Shown piece by piece: positions 17,898 through 27,374 of a DNA stretch of 64,000 nucleotides. Within the stretch, counting starts at the first letter, position 1, and every line of letters begins with the position of its first letter. This DNA is from Planctomycetaceae bacterium (GTDB lineage Bacteria; Planctomycetota; Planctomycetia; Pirellulales; Lacipirellulaceae). Position numbers and translations under genes: made by a program. Location of the stretch: positions 1 to 64,000 of the forward strand of contig PABB01000056.1 of the NCBI GenBank assembly GCA_002702655.1, in the 5' to 3' direction. The notes beneath the pieces were generated by a model. That model saw nothing but the letters and a program-made list of their open reading frames with translations. It made no database searches and was not told the origin of the DNA.

Positions 17898-19592
17898 GTG
17901 ACCACGGTTCCGCCCGCCACTCCCGATGCGCCGCTCACGTGCCTGCTGGTGCAGCCGAAGTTCTCGCAGCAGAACTATTGGAACTACACGGCCGTGGCGG
18001 ACCGCTTGGGAGCGAAGACGCCGGCCGCGCCGCTGGGGTTGCTGACCGTGGCGGCGCTGTTGCCGCAGCAGTGGTCGCTGTCGCTGGTCGATCTGAACGT
18101 CCGCGGGATGACGGCCGAGGAGTGGGACGCGGCCGATGTGATCTGCGTGGGCGGCATGCTCCCGCAGCAGGGCGGGATCCTGGAGATCATCGAGCGGGCC
18201 AATCGCGACGGCAAATACGTGGCCGTCGGCGGGGCGGATCCGTCCAGTCAGCCGGAGATTTACGACCGCGCCGACGCGCTGGTCATTGGCGAGGGCGAGG
18301 CGTCGATCCCGCTGTGGCTGGACGCTTGGCGCGGCGGCGAACCGTGCGGACGGTTTGAAGCGCCCGAGCGGCCCGACGTGGCGCTGGCCCCGTTGCCGCG
18401 GTTCGACCTGGTTGACTTTCGCGATTACGTGCACGTGGGCGTGCAGTTTTCGCGCGGCTGCCCGTTCAACTGCGAGTTCTGCGACATCATCGAACTGTAC
18501 GGCCGCGTGCCCCGGACCAAGTCGACCGAGCAGTTCCTGGCCGAGTTGGAGCGGCTGTACCAGCTGGGCTACCGCGGTTGGGTCGACGTAGTCGACGACA
18601 ACTTCATCGGCAACAAACAGCGGGTCAAGCCGATGCTACGGGCGCTGGCCCAGTGGTCGCGCGAGCGGAAGTATCCGTTCTTTTTCTCGACCGAAGCCAC
18701 GATGAATCTGGCGGACGACGAGGAATTCCTGGAGTTGATGCGCGAGGTCGACTTCCGCTTCGTGTTCATGGGTATCGAAACGCCCGACCCGGCGACGTTG
18801 GCCCAGACGCAGAAACGCGTCAATTCCATGAGCCCGATCCGCGAGCGCGTCGCCAAGGTTTACGAGTATGGCATTTCTGTCACCGCGGGGTTCATTCTGG
18901 GGTTTGACGAAGAGAAGGCCGGGGCCGACGAAGCGCTGATTCGCTGTATCGACGACGCGGGGATCGTGGTGGCGATGGTCGGGTTGCTGGTGGCGCTGCC
19001 CAACACCCAGTTGACCCGCCGCCTGCAGCGCGAGGGGCGGCTACTGTCGCCCGAGCTGACGGTCGTGCCGATCGACGACCCCACGCCGTACCGCCTGCAA
19101 ACCGCCGGCACCTACGCCGAGGGAGACGACCAGGCGGGCGGGCTGAATTTCTTGACGCTCCGCGATCGCGTCGAGATTTTCCGCGAGTACCGCCGGGTCG
19201 TCACGCAGATTTACTCGCCGCGGCCGTTCATGGATCGGGTGTTGGCCACCGCGCGGCGGCTGCGCCCCCGGCGGCGGCATCGCACCAATTGGCACGAAAC
19301 GAAGCGCGACGTGCGTGCGCTGGCCCGCCTGGCGTGGTGGATGACGCGACGCCGCGAGACCCGCTGGCTGTACTGGCGGAACTCGCTGCTGTCGTTGCTG
19401 GGCGGGGTGCAGCGGTTCGACTTCGCCCAATCGATGATGCTGATGTATCTGCATTTGGGCCCGCAGTCGCAGCACGTCACGCGGCTGGTCGACCAGGCGA
19501 TCGATTTTGCGGAGCACGAGGCCGAGTATCCGCGGCAAATCGACCCGGCAGAGCTTGCCTCGTCGGCCAACTTGCCCATCGTGGCGTCGTAG
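17898..19592 (+). CDS. B12-binding-domain radical SAM protein
   Basis: 564 aa from GTG 17898. The N-terminal 140 residues form a cobalamin-binding-like Rossmann domain (LLTVAALLPQQWSLSLVDLN). The radical SAM motif CPFNCEFC places C188, C192 and C195, followed by DIIELYGRVPRTKS, which is typical of the class with a C-terminal DUF4070 domain (about 400-540). Relatives include hopanoid-tailoring and other lipid-modifying enzymes, but the substrate here is unknown. No partner genes adjoin it. Confidence 0.87.
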   Translation: MTTVPPATPDAPLTCLLVQPKFSQQNYWNYTAVADRLGAKTPAAPLGLLTVAALLPQQWSLSLVDLNVRGMTAEEWDAADVICVGGMLPQQGGILEIIERANRDGKYVAVGGADPSSQPEIYDRADALVIGEGEASIPLWLDAWRGGEPCGRFEAPERPDVALAPLPRFDLVDFRDYVHVGVQFSRGCPFNCEFCDIIELYGRVPRTKSTEQFLAELERLYQLGYRGWVDVVDDNFIGNKQRVKPMLRALAQWSRERKYPFFFSTEATMNLADDEEFLELMREVDFRFVFMGIETPDPATLAQTQKRVNSMSPIRERVAKVYEYGISVTAGFILGFDEEKAGADEALIRCIDDAGIVVAMVGLLVALPNTQLTRRLQREGRLLSPELTVVPIDDPTPYRLQTAGTYAEGDDQAGGLNFLTLRDRVEIFREYRRVVTQIYSPRPFMDRVLATARRLRPRRRHRTNWHETKRDVRALARLAWWMTRRRETRWLYWRNSLLSLLGGVQRFDFAQSMMLMYLHLGPQSQHVTRLVDQAIDFAEHEAEYPRQIDPAELASSANLPIVAS

Positions 19593-19616
19593 CGGGGCCG
19601 CCGTCGTTGCGTACCG

Positions 19617-19725
19617 TGTGGCACGGCTCTGCGAGCCGTGCAGTCCGCCGTCTCTGTCTCTCTTTCCACCGGTGCTTTGCGGCCAGGCGAATCGTGCTTC
19701 TCACGGTTCACAGAGCCGTGGCATG
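19617..19725. repeat. Type E double-hairpin repeat, copy 2
   Basis: Arms 19617-19640 and 19702-19725 with a 61-bp spacer; the right arm has diverged slightly. Confidence 0.85.
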
Positions 19726-19906
19726 CGCGCTGTGAGCAGCTTCGTTCGTCGGCGTTTGCAGGCAGGCTGTTAACTCTAACGATTGTCCGACCTGTGTCGG
19801 CGGGTTGGAACGTCCTGGATCGTCTTACGGCAGGGGTCGATAGCATTTTGCGCGGGAATTCTATTCTCGCAGACGAACTGCTAGCACCGATCGCCGGGGT
19901 AATCCG
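19726..19906. other. Leader region of the following lipoprotein gene
   Basis: No gene seen. It is AT-richer than its surroundings around 19760-19880 and is the likely place for the promoter of the lipoprotein gene; I could not pick a convincing -35/-10 pair. Confidence 0.3.
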
Positions 19907-21811
19907 ATGACGCGACAGGCCACTGGCCCCCTACAACTGTTGTTAGCGGCTCTCGTCGTTTCGACCGGCTGTGCGGGACTGCGCGACTTCTCGCAGCGTA
20001 TGACGCAGAAGCATCATGCCAAAAAGGCATGGCATGACACGTGCGCCAAGAATTACTGCGGCCCGTGCCCGATCGACTACAAGGAAGGCTGGCAAAGCGG
20101 GTACTACGACGTGGCCCGCGGCGAAAGCGGCTGCGTGCCGGCCGTGCCCCCGCAAAAATACTGGGACTGCAAGTTCCAGACCCCCGAGGGCAAGATGCGC
20201 GTATGCGCCTGGTTCGACGGCTACCGCGACGGCGCGGCGGCGGCCCGGGCGATGTGCGCGTGCTACTGTGCTCAGATTCCCGCCTCGTCGACCGCCGTGC
20301 TGCCGGACCGGTTGGCCTGTCTCGAGGCGACGTCCACGTTCAGCCACCCCGGCTCGCCCGCGGCCCGCTCCGTGGGCGGCGGCGTGTACGAGTCGTCCCC
20401 AGCGCCGACGCCGGCCGAGCCGGACGGCCCCGAGGCCATTCGCCCCGGCGACGCGACGGAGCCGCCGGCGGCGCCCGGCGAATTGCACGAGCCGCAGTCG
20501 CAACTGGACCCGCCGTCGCTGCCCGCCGAGTTGCTGGCCCAAGTCGAAGCTCTGCCGCCGGTGCAGGAGCCGGCGCTGATCGCCCCGCAGGCCGCCACGC
20601 CCGCACAGTCAGCGCAGCCGAGCGTCAAGGTCTCGACGCCCGTGGCGGACGCGACGCTCGCTCCGGTGCTGGACTCCGAAACGCGAGCCGAGTTGAAGGC
20701 GATCGCTTGCCCCGTGCAGACGCCGGCCGCCGCATCGGACCAGCCGGCCGAAGCGCCAATCGTCACCAGCCCCGAACTGATGGTCGCCGATCCCCCGCCG
20801 GCCGCGAAGCCGCCGTTCTTGGCTGAGGAGCCCGCAACGAAGTCGGAAATTGTCGCCGCGACTCCGCAGATCGCGATCACGCCGCCGGTGGTCGAGCCGA
20901 CGCCGGAACCGCTGCCTCCTCAGCCGCAACCGGTCGTGGTGCAGAGTGCGCCGTTGATCGACGCGGCCGAATTGACCGAGTTGGCGCGACTGGCCATTTT
21001 GCCGGAGGCGTTTGAGCCGCCGCTGCCGATTGTCGCTCTGCCGCAGGTGGCTGACGCGGCTCCGCCGGTCGAGGCAGTCGCTCCCGAGGCGGAAACGCCG
21101 TCCCACGCCCCCGCGGCCGAGGTGGCGATCACCCCCCCGGCGCCCGCTGACCAGTGGGACCTGGCCGACGACTACTGCGTCGCCACCGACGAGGTCGAAT
21201 CGGCGGAGCAGACCGTCGCGGATGCGATCGTCGATACGCAGCCTGCGGACGACGGCCTCGAAGCTCAGCCTGAGGTGGTCGAGTCCGTGGTGCTGGCGCC
21301 GGCCAAGCCGAGCGGCTACCTGCTCGACGCATTGATCACCGCCATGCGGGCCGAGGAGAGCGCTCGCGTGGCGGCCCAGCAAAACACCGAGCCGGTCAAC
21401 GCCCTGGCCAATGCGATGGCCGCCGAGCCGATCACCCCGACCCCGCAAACCGAACCGCTGGAGCCGATGCCTCAGCCGGCGACGCCCGCCGCGGCGGACA
21501 CTCGGCTGCGGATCATCCCCCCGGTGAACAACGACCAGCAGCCCGAGTCGGCGCCGGCCGAGAAGAAAAACGAGCCGACGCGGTTTGCAGCGGCCGAAGC
21601 CAAAACGCCGTCGGTGCTTCGCATCCTTTCGGACCCGGCCGTGGCGACCGTGGCCTCCGCGCCTGTGAAAATCTCGCCGAACGGTTCTTCGGAATTGCGA
21701 TTGGTCACCGACGATTCGGTCGTGGTCGTGACCGACCAGACGACTGCGGAGAAATCGAAGCCAGTGGCCCGCACGGCAGCGCGGCCCGCGACGCGGACAA
21801 CGACGAAATAG
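19907..21811 (+). CDS. Planctomycete-type Pro/Ala-rich lipoprotein
   Basis: 634 aa. A lipoprotein signal ends at VSTGC (C22). Residues about 35-125 form a compact Cys- and Tyr/Trp-rich domain (C46, C51, C54, C76, C88, C100, C117, C119, C121) with GWQSGYYDVARG and WFDGYRDGAAAA. The remaining 500 residues are an acidic Pro/Ala/Glu-rich, probably extended, region lacking hydrophobic core. I do not know a function. It precedes an SLBB export lipoprotein by 181 bp on the same strand, so a cell-envelope or polysaccharide-related structural role is possible (inference). Confidence 0.8.
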   Translation: MTRQATGPLQLLLAALVVSTGCAGLRDFSQRMTQKHHAKKAWHDTCAKNYCGPCPIDYKEGWQSGYYDVARGESGCVPAVPPQKYWDCKFQTPEGKMRVCAWFDGYRDGAAAARAMCACYCAQIPASSTAVLPDRLACLEATSTFSHPGSPAARSVGGGVYESSPAPTPAEPDGPEAIRPGDATEPPAAPGELHEPQSQLDPPSLPAELLAQVEALPPVQEPALIAPQAATPAQSAQPSVKVSTPVADATLAPVLDSETRAELKAIACPVQTPAAASDQPAEAPIVTSPELMVADPPPAAKPPFLAEEPATKSEIVAATPQIAITPPVVEPTPEPLPPQPQPVVVQSAPLIDAAELTELARLAILPEAFEPPLPIVALPQVADAAPPVEAVAPEAETPSHAPAAEVAITPPAPADQWDLADDYCVATDEVESAEQTVADAIVDTQPADDGLEAQPEVVESVVLAPAKPSGYLLDALITAMRAEESARVAAQQNTEPVNALANAMAAEPITPTPQTEPLEPMPQPATPAAADTRLRIIPPVNNDQQPESAPAEKKNEPTRFAAAEAKTPSVLRILSDPAVATVASAPVKISPNGSSELRLVTDDSVVVVTDQTTAEKSKPVARTAARPATRTTTK

Positions 21812-21992
21812 AGGATAGAGAACTGCCGGGTCGTGGCGGCGACTCGTGCCAATGCGACGTGTCAATCGAGAGTGACGACATTCCCGCGACGGCTCGCGCT
21901 GTCGACAGACAAACACGGCTCGCCAACGCGATCCCCTCGCCGCGGCGGCTCCGCTCGGCAAGCAATTGCCCCACGTAGCGAAGGTTCCACGG

Positions 21993-23321
21993 ATGGAAAC
22001 GAGAAGCGACTTCACCGCTTGGTTGGTCTCGCTGGCTGCACTCGTGCTGGTGCAGACCGGGTGTATGACCTACGCCAACAAGACCATCCCCGCGGCTCGG
22101 CTGCCCGATTGCCTGAAGGGCGAGTCGCGCACGGCCAAATGCCCGGTCAACCTCGCGGCGCTGCGGCAGACGCCGCCCAAGCAGCATGTGATCGGCGCCG
22201 GCGACTTGCTGGGCATTCAGGTCCGCGGCGTGCTGCCGGCCAGTTCCGAATCGCCGCCAGTGATGCACGCCGAACGGTTCCAGAACAACAACTACTATCC
22301 GCCGGGGGGCCTGTCCAACGCACCGTCGATGGGCGTGCCGGTGACGGTGCAGCCGGACGGCAAACTGTATCTGCCGCTGGTCGACCCAATTGACGTGCGG
22401 AACTTGACGATCCAACAAGCCGCGGAAAAAGTCGTGGCCGCGTACAGCGCCGAAGAGATTCTGCAGCCGGGTCGCGAGCAGGTCTACGTGTCGCTGATCA
22501 AGCCGCGCACCTACCGCGTGATGGTCGTCCGCGAGGACACGCCCGGATCGCCGACGCTGATGACGCGGCAGCAGGTCGCGCTGACCAAGATGGGCTCTGG
22601 CACGCTCATCGACTTGCCGGCGTTTGAAAACGACGTGCTGCACGCCCTGACCGCCACCGGCGGCATGCCGGGCATCGACGCGCACAACTGCATCTGGATT
22701 CTCCGCAGCCGCAACAACTGCGCCGACGTGCTCAGCGAAGCCGCCCAGCAGATGGGCCCCGAGGCCAACCCCGAAGTGCTGCTGGCGAGCTGCGACACGG
22801 AATACACTCGCACGATGATTCCGCTGCGGGTCAGCGCGTGCCAGGGCATCCCGTTCACGCCGCACGACGTGATCCTTAACGATGGCGACGTAGTTTACGT
22901 CGAGCCGCGCGTGGCCGACCAGTTCTACACGGGCGGTCTGTTGCCGGCCGGGCAGTTCCCGCTGCCGCGCGACCACGACGTGGATATTCTCGAAGCGATC
23001 GCGATCGCCACGGGCGGGGTGGGCGCCCCGGCCAGCGGCGCCAACGGCGTGCAGAACGTGTTGCGGCAGGGCGCCGGCCCGGGCAACATCTTGATCCCCC
23101 CGGCGCGAGCCATCGTGCTGCGTAAGCTGGCCGATGGTCGCCAGGTGCGGATCCGCGTCGATCTGCGGAAGGCCCTGCACGATTCCAGCGAGCGGCTGCG
23201 AATCCTGCCGGACGACTTCGTCATGCTGCAGTTCACCCCGGGCCAGCAGATCAGCAACACCTGGATGAACTGGTTCAACTGGAACCTGACCACGGTGCCG
23301 ACGCAGTTGGGTAACGATTGA
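21993..23321 (+). CDS. Polysaccharide export (Wza-like, SLBB-domain) outer-membrane lipoprotein
   Basis: 442 aa from ATG 21993, preceded by AAGG; another ATG nine codons earlier is less likely. The signal ends at VQTGC (C24). The Poly_export domain starts at HVIGAGDLLGIQVRG and continues through PDGKLYLPLVDPIDV and the helix TIQQAAEKVVAAY; one or two SLBB-like segments follow (GVLP.., DHDVDILEAIAIATGG). Such proteins form the outer channel for capsule or exopolysaccharide. No polymerase, Wzc-like kinase or glycosyltransferase gene is in the window. Confidence 0.87.
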   Translation: METRSDFTAWLVSLAALVLVQTGCMTYANKTIPAARLPDCLKGESRTAKCPVNLAALRQTPPKQHVIGAGDLLGIQVRGVLPASSESPPVMHAERFQNNNYYPPGGLSNAPSMGVPVTVQPDGKLYLPLVDPIDVRNLTIQQAAEKVVAAYSAEEILQPGREQVYVSLIKPRTYRVMVVREDTPGSPTLMTRQQVALTKMGSGTLIDLPAFENDVLHALTATGGMPGIDAHNCIWILRSRNNCADVLSEAAQQMGPEANPEVLLASCDTEYTRTMIPLRVSACQGIPFTPHDVILNDGDVVYVEPRVADQFYTGGLLPAGQFPLPRDHDVDILEAIAIATGGVGAPASGANGVQNVLRQGAGPGNILIPPARAIVLRKLADGRQVRIRVDLRKALHDSSERLRILPDDFVMLQFTPGQQISNTWMNWFNWNLTTVPTQLGND

Positions 23322-23433
23322 TCGCCCGCTCAAGCGAATCGGTGGGAATAGTCGCACGGCGACGGCCGCTATCGTAGAATCAGGGCTGCGCGAACGGTTC
23401 GCGCGAAACCGCCAACCCTGCGCGGCCCTTGCG

Positions 23434-24906
23434 ATGACTGCCGACGCTTCGCCTGTGCTTCGAGTGGCTTGCCCGCACTGCCAGCAGCGGTTGCGCGCTC
23501 CCGCGTCGATGGCGGGCCGGCGGGCGAAGTGCAACGGTTGCGGCGGCGAGTTCCGTCTGCCCGCGGCCGCAGACGCGCCGCCCCCGCCTCCCAAAGCGCC
23601 CCCGCAGCCGCTGCACGTGAGCTTCAACTGCGCGCTGTGCGAAACGCGAATGACGGTTGCGGTGAGCCAGGTGGGCCGCAAGGCCAAGTGCCCCGACTGC
23701 GGTCACCTGACCGTTGTGCCCCCGCCCCCGCCGCCCAAGGCGCCGGTGATCCCCGCGGCAATGTTCGGCGAGCAGTACGAAGTGTGGGGCGTCGACGACG
23801 CGCCGACGCCGGCCCAGCAGGCGGCCGTGGCGCCGCCGCTGATCGCGGTGCACTGTCGCCTGTGCGACACGCTGATGCACGCCCGGCACGACCAGATTGG
23901 CGCGTCGCTGGCCTGCCCCGACTGCGGCGCCAGGACGGAGGTGAGGCCGCCGCCGGCGCGTCCGCCCGCCGGCATTCAACCGCCAACCGACGACGGCGGA
24001 TACGAACTGGACGAAGCGTCCGCGCCGACGCCTCGGCCCGTGCCGAAGATCGTCGCCGTGGAAGCGGCCCGGCAACACGAGGCGACGCGCACGAAGCAAG
24101 CGGACCCGCGGCTCGACAAGCGGCAAGCCGCGATCGAGGACGCCAAGCCAACCATGCCGCGGGTCCCGCTGGTGCAGGGCGCCGCGTCGATGCTGCTGAC
24201 CGCGGTCATATTGAAATGGTGGATCAGCTTGTCGTGCGCCGTGACGGCGACGGCGTGGTTCGGATTGCAGGTGCTGACGGCGTTTTCCAGCGGCGGCGGG
24301 GCCATTATGGCGCTCTGCTTTTTCGTCGTCGGGGTGATTCTGGGCGGCTGCACGTATGTCGCGGCCTCGGCGCTGTGGGGCGCGATTGTCACCGAGAGCA
24401 GCGACGGGCATCGCTGGCTGGTCGATCCGCCGGGGCCGAACTTTACCGAGTGGTTTGGCGACGCGGGTTACATGTTCGTCGCGGCGGCGGCCGCCACGTT
24501 ACCCGCGTGGGCCGTGGTGCGGTTCGTCCCGCTGGGGCCGCTGGACCCGCTGGCGACGGGGGCGGCTGTCTGGGCGGCCGCATTTCCATTGACGTTGCTC
24601 TCCGCGCTGGAAGAAGGCTCGGCCATGGGCGTGCTGCACCTGGGCGTGTGGAGCACGCTCTTCAAACGCCCCTGGGCGTGGCTGCTGTTGTTCGCGGAAG
24701 TGGCCGCACTGGGCTACGGGCTGGGGTGGGCGCTGGGGCGAATCCCGCAGCCGGTGGTGCTTGGCCCGTGGGTGGCGGTGGCCGCGTCGTTTGTTTACTT
24801 CCGCCTGATCGGCCTGCAAGGCTGGTGGTTGGCCGAGTCCTTGTCGACCGAGCCGGAAGAGCGTGAGTACGATCCCACCGACTACCGGCAGCGCGCCGCG
24901 CAGTAG
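23434..24906 (+). CDS. Membrane protein with three N-terminal zinc ribbons
   Basis: 490 aa. Three evenly built CX2C-X16-CX2C units are seen: C13/C16-C33/C36, C66/C69-C86/C89 and C141/C144-C161/C164, separated by proline-rich linkers. After a polar stretch (about 170-245) come about six membrane helices (250-470). The ribbons resemble the MJ0042/FmdB-like ribbons found on many planctomycete membrane proteins. Function unknown; the ribbons would face the cytoplasm if the N-terminus is inside. Confidence 0.8.
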   Translation: MTADASPVLRVACPHCQQRLRAPASMAGRRAKCNGCGGEFRLPAAADAPPPPPKAPPQPLHVSFNCALCETRMTVAVSQVGRKAKCPDCGHLTVVPPPPPPKAPVIPAAMFGEQYEVWGVDDAPTPAQQAAVAPPLIAVHCRLCDTLMHARHDQIGASLACPDCGARTEVRPPPARPPAGIQPPTDDGGYELDEASAPTPRPVPKIVAVEAARQHEATRTKQADPRLDKRQAAIEDAKPTMPRVPLVQGAASMLLTAVILKWWISLSCAVTATAWFGLQVLTAFSSGGGAIMALCFFVVGVILGGCTYVAASALWGAIVTESSDGHRWLVDPPGPNFTEWFGDAGYMFVAAAAATLPAWAVVRFVPLGPLDPLATGAAVWAAAFPLTLLSALEEGSAMGVLHLGVWSTLFKRPWAWLLLFAEVAALGYGLGWALGRIPQPVVLGPWVAVAASFVYFRLIGLQGWWLAESLSTEPEEREYDPTDYRQRAAQ

Positions 24907-24949
24907 GCAACACGATTGCGACTGGCGAGGTGTTGAGCCCTGCGTGTTC

Positions 24950-25023
24950 GTGCCACGGCTCTGTGAGCCGTGCGAATTGCCAAGCCGTTCTCCACTGCAC
25001 ACGGCTCGCAGAGCCGTGGCACG
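24950..25023. repeat. Type E double-hairpin repeat, copy 3
   Basis: Arms 24950-24972 and 25000-25023, between two convergent genes; position and structure would suit a bidirectional terminator. Confidence 0.88.
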
Positions 25024-25036
25024 CTTGAGCATTCTG

Positions 25037-25966
25037 CTATGCCGCTTTCTTCGCGCGGCGTTTGCGTTGCGGCGGCGTGCCTTTCCAGCGGCGGTGGACC
25101 CACCAGTATTGCCCCGGGGCGCGGCGAATCAGTTTTTCCAACTCGCCCGTGTACCACTGGATCACTTCGGGGATGGTCCGCACCGGGCAGTCGGCGTCGG
25201 CCGGGTCAACGAGATCGCCCAGCGTCATTTGGATTTGCAGAATCCGCTCGCGTCGCAACGATGCGCAGACCGCCGTGGGCGCCTCGCCGCCCAGCGTGAA
25301 CAGCCCGACCGCTTTGTGCGTGGCGGCCGGCTTGCCGAAGAAGTTGACCCAGCAGGCTCCGTCGCCGGCATACTGGTCGCCCAACAATGCCAGGGTGCCG
25401 CCGCTGGCGAGCAGCTCGCCGATCGCGGGGCCGCTGCCGGTCTTCTCCAGCATGTGCTGCCCGGTACGGCCGCGGAACTCGTTGATCCAACGGTCGAGAA
25501 ACGGATTGTCGAGCCGTCGGGCGACGGTGTGCGTGGGAAACCCGTGCAGGCCGAGCAAGTAGCCGCCCATTTCAAAGTTGCCCAGATGCCCGGTCAGCAC
25601 GACCATCGGCCGGCGGTCGAGAAACCGCCGCGCCATGATCGCCATATCGGGTATGACCGAGTAGTCGCGCCAGTTCGTGCGGTGCAGCTTGCGAGGGGCG
25701 TGGGCCACTTCGGCCACCATGACCAGCAGGTGCCGCCACATCTCCAGTGCGATCGCGGCGCGCTGAGCCGGGGTGGAGTCGGGAAACGCGATCGCGAGAT
25801 TCTCTTCGATCACGCGGCGACGTAGCCGCAGCACATGCCACAGCGCCCACGCGCCGTGTCGCGCCAGTTGCTCGCAGGTCGTCGGCGAGATGGCCTGCAG
25901 CGCGCAGACGACCAGCCGCACCACCAGGTACGCGGCGTAGTCGGCGGCGAGTTTCCAGCGAGGCAA
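25037..25966 (-). CDS. Lysophospholipid/lipid A acyltransferase family protein (LpxL/HtrB-like)
   Basis: About 309 aa from TTG 25966, which has AGGA nine bases upstream. The frame extends to 26017, but those 17 residues (…VRLESLTY…) are translation of a type A repeat. The catalytic HX4E is GHLGNFEM; LLASGGTLALLGDQYAG and a C-terminal PGQYWWVHRRWK are typical of the bacterial lipid A acyltransferase (LABLAT) family. An N-terminal membrane helix anchors it. Role: late acylation of lipid A or another membrane lipid. Confidence 0.85.
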   Translation of the reverse strand: MPRWKLAADYAAYLVVRLVVCALQAISPTTCEQLARHGAWALWHVLRLRRRVIEENLAIAFPDSTPAQRAAIALEMWRHLLVMVAEVAHAPRKLHRTNWRDYSVIPDMAIMARRFLDRRPMVVLTGHLGNFEMGGYLLGLHGFPTHTVARRLDNPFLDRWINEFRGRTGQHMLEKTGSGPAIGELLASGGTLALLGDQYAGDGACWVNFFGKPAATHKAVGLFTLGGEAPTAVCASLRRERILQIQMTLGDLVDPADADCPVRTIPEVIQWYTGELEKLIRRAPGQYWWVHRRWKGTPPQRKRRAKKAA

Positions 25967-25981
25967 CGGTGCGATTCCTGC

Positions 25982-26041
25982 GTAGGTCAGGCTTTCCAGC
26001 CTGACACCGGGGCCCATGTCAGGCCGGAAAGCCTGACCTAC
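25982..26041. repeat. Inverted pair of type A repeats
   Basis: Arms 25982-26005 and 26018-26041 around GGGGCCC. Located in the leader of the acyltransferase gene, where it creates a false N-terminal extension. Confidence 0.9.
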
Positions 26042-26108
26042 GGGGGGCGGGATTGTCGCGAAAGATTGCCGTTGAAGAAAAGGCCGGTTTTCTCGCGGCG
26101 CCGCAGTG

Positions 26109-27176
26109 CTAGCTCAACTTCGGATCGCGCGCCAGCGGCAATTTCACCGTCTTGCCCGTGCGGGCTGACTGGTAGATCGCCAGGATCAACTCGGTCGGTT
26201 TGCGGCCCTCGGCGCCGCCGACGGCTGGCTCCTGGTCCTTGCGGATCGCGTTGGTGAAGTTCTGCAGCTGCATCGCGTGGGCGTGGTGGCCGATCGCCGA
26301 CGGGTCGGCCGCGCCGCCGCCGGTGCTCTTGCTGTTGGCCATGGCGGCCTGGACGGCGGCGTCGCTGCGCGCCTTTTTGGCGAAGTCCCACTTCACGATG
26401 TCTTCCTCCTCCAGCACCGCCGAGCCGTGGGAGCCATGCAGCTCGATCCGCTTCAGATAGCCCGGGTAGGCGGCGGTGGTGGCCTCGATGACGCCCAGGG
26501 CGCCGTTGGCGAACTTCAATGTTGCCGTGGCGGCGTCTTCGACCTCGATTCGCTCGTGGGCCAGCGTGGCGGTGAAGGCTTGCACTTCAACGACCGGGCC
26601 CATCAACCACAGCAGCAAATCGACGGTGTGGATGGCCTGATTCATCAGCGCCCCGCCGCCGTCCAACGCCCACGTGCCGCGCCACGCGCCGCTGTCGTAG
26701 TACGCCTGCGTGCGGAACCACTTGACGTAGGCGTCGCCCAGGGTGAGTCGGCCGAACCGCTCGCCGTCGACCGCCTTGCGGAGTTGTTTGGCCGAGTCGT
26801 GGAACCGCGACGGGAAAATCGTCGCCAGTTTCACGCCGGCGGCCTCGCACGCGGCGATGATCTTGTCGCACTTTTTGAGCGTGATCTCCAGCGGCTTCTC
26901 GACGATCACGTGCTTGCCCGCTTGAGCGGCGGCGACGGCCGGCTCCATGTGCGCCCCGCTGGGCGTGGCGATGGTCACCGCGTCGACCTGCGGCGCGGCG
27001 AGCAGGTCGTCCAGCGACGCGAACGCCTGGCAACCGTGCTCGCTGGCAAAATCTGCCGAGCGGTGTTCGTTGCGGTCGTAGCAGCCGATGAGTTTGGCGC
27101 CGCGGACGTCGTCCAGCGCGCGGGCGTGAAACCGGCTGATCATGCCGGCGCCAATGATTGCGTATCCGATGGGCAT
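26109..27176 (-). CDS. Gfo/Idh/MocA-family NAD(P)-dependent oxidoreductase
   Basis: 355 aa from ATG 27176. The N-terminal Rossmann motif is YAIIGAGMISRFHARAL; the catalytic region EKPLEITLKKCDKI carries the family Lys (EKP), and the C-terminal domain contains GGGALMNQAIHTVDLLLWLMG with the conserved His. Acts on a sugar or cyclitol derivative that cannot be named. The frame stays open upstream to 28046, across trmL on the other strand and across repeats, but that is not coding. Confidence 0.88.
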   Translation of the reverse strand: MPIGYAIIGAGMISRFHARALDDVRGAKLIGCYDRNEHRSADFASEHGCQAFASLDDLLAAPQVDAVTIATPSGAHMEPAVAAAQAGKHVIVEKPLEITLKKCDKIIAACEAAGVKLATIFPSRFHDSAKQLRKAVDGERFGRLTLGDAYVKWFRTQAYYDSGAWRGTWALDGGGALMNQAIHTVDLLLWLMGPVVEVQAFTATLAHERIEVEDAATATLKFANGALGVIEATTAAYPGYLKRIELHGSHGSAVLEEEDIVKWDFAKKARSDAAVQAAMANSKSTGGGAADPSAIGHHAHAMQLQNFTNAIRKDQEPAVGGAEGRKPTELILAIYQSARTGKTVKLPLARDPKLS

Positions 27177-27198
27177 GGTTGATGTTGGGGGTGGTCCG

Positions 27199-27230
27199 TG
27201 GTCAGTTGTTCGTTGTCCGTGGGCGGTTGT
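27199..27230. repeat. Type H repeat
   Basis: GTGGTCAGTTGTTCGTTGTCC series in the space between divergent genes (27177-27374); the rest of this space shows no gene. Confidence 0.55.
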
Positions 27231-27374
27231 CCGCCGCGCGAGCCGACATCCTGTGTTAGCGGTCGCGGCCACGCGACCAGCGGCGGATCGCTGCCGCGCC
27301 TGCGGCGAAAACCGGCGGGCAACCGCTGCCCGATTATGAACGCCCTGGCGCCTTGTCTGTAGGGGAAAACCGCA

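Noticed and set aside
20609-22015. 468-codon frame antisense to the Pro/Ala-rich lipoprotein gene
   Set aside because: Arg/Gly/His-rich translation typical of antisense frames in high-GC DNA; the plus-strand product has a signal peptide and structured domain.
25967-26041. Coding extension VRLESLTY before the acyltransferase, also seen before the GH16 gene
   Set aside because: It is translation of the type A repeat; the same peptide appears before unrelated genes.
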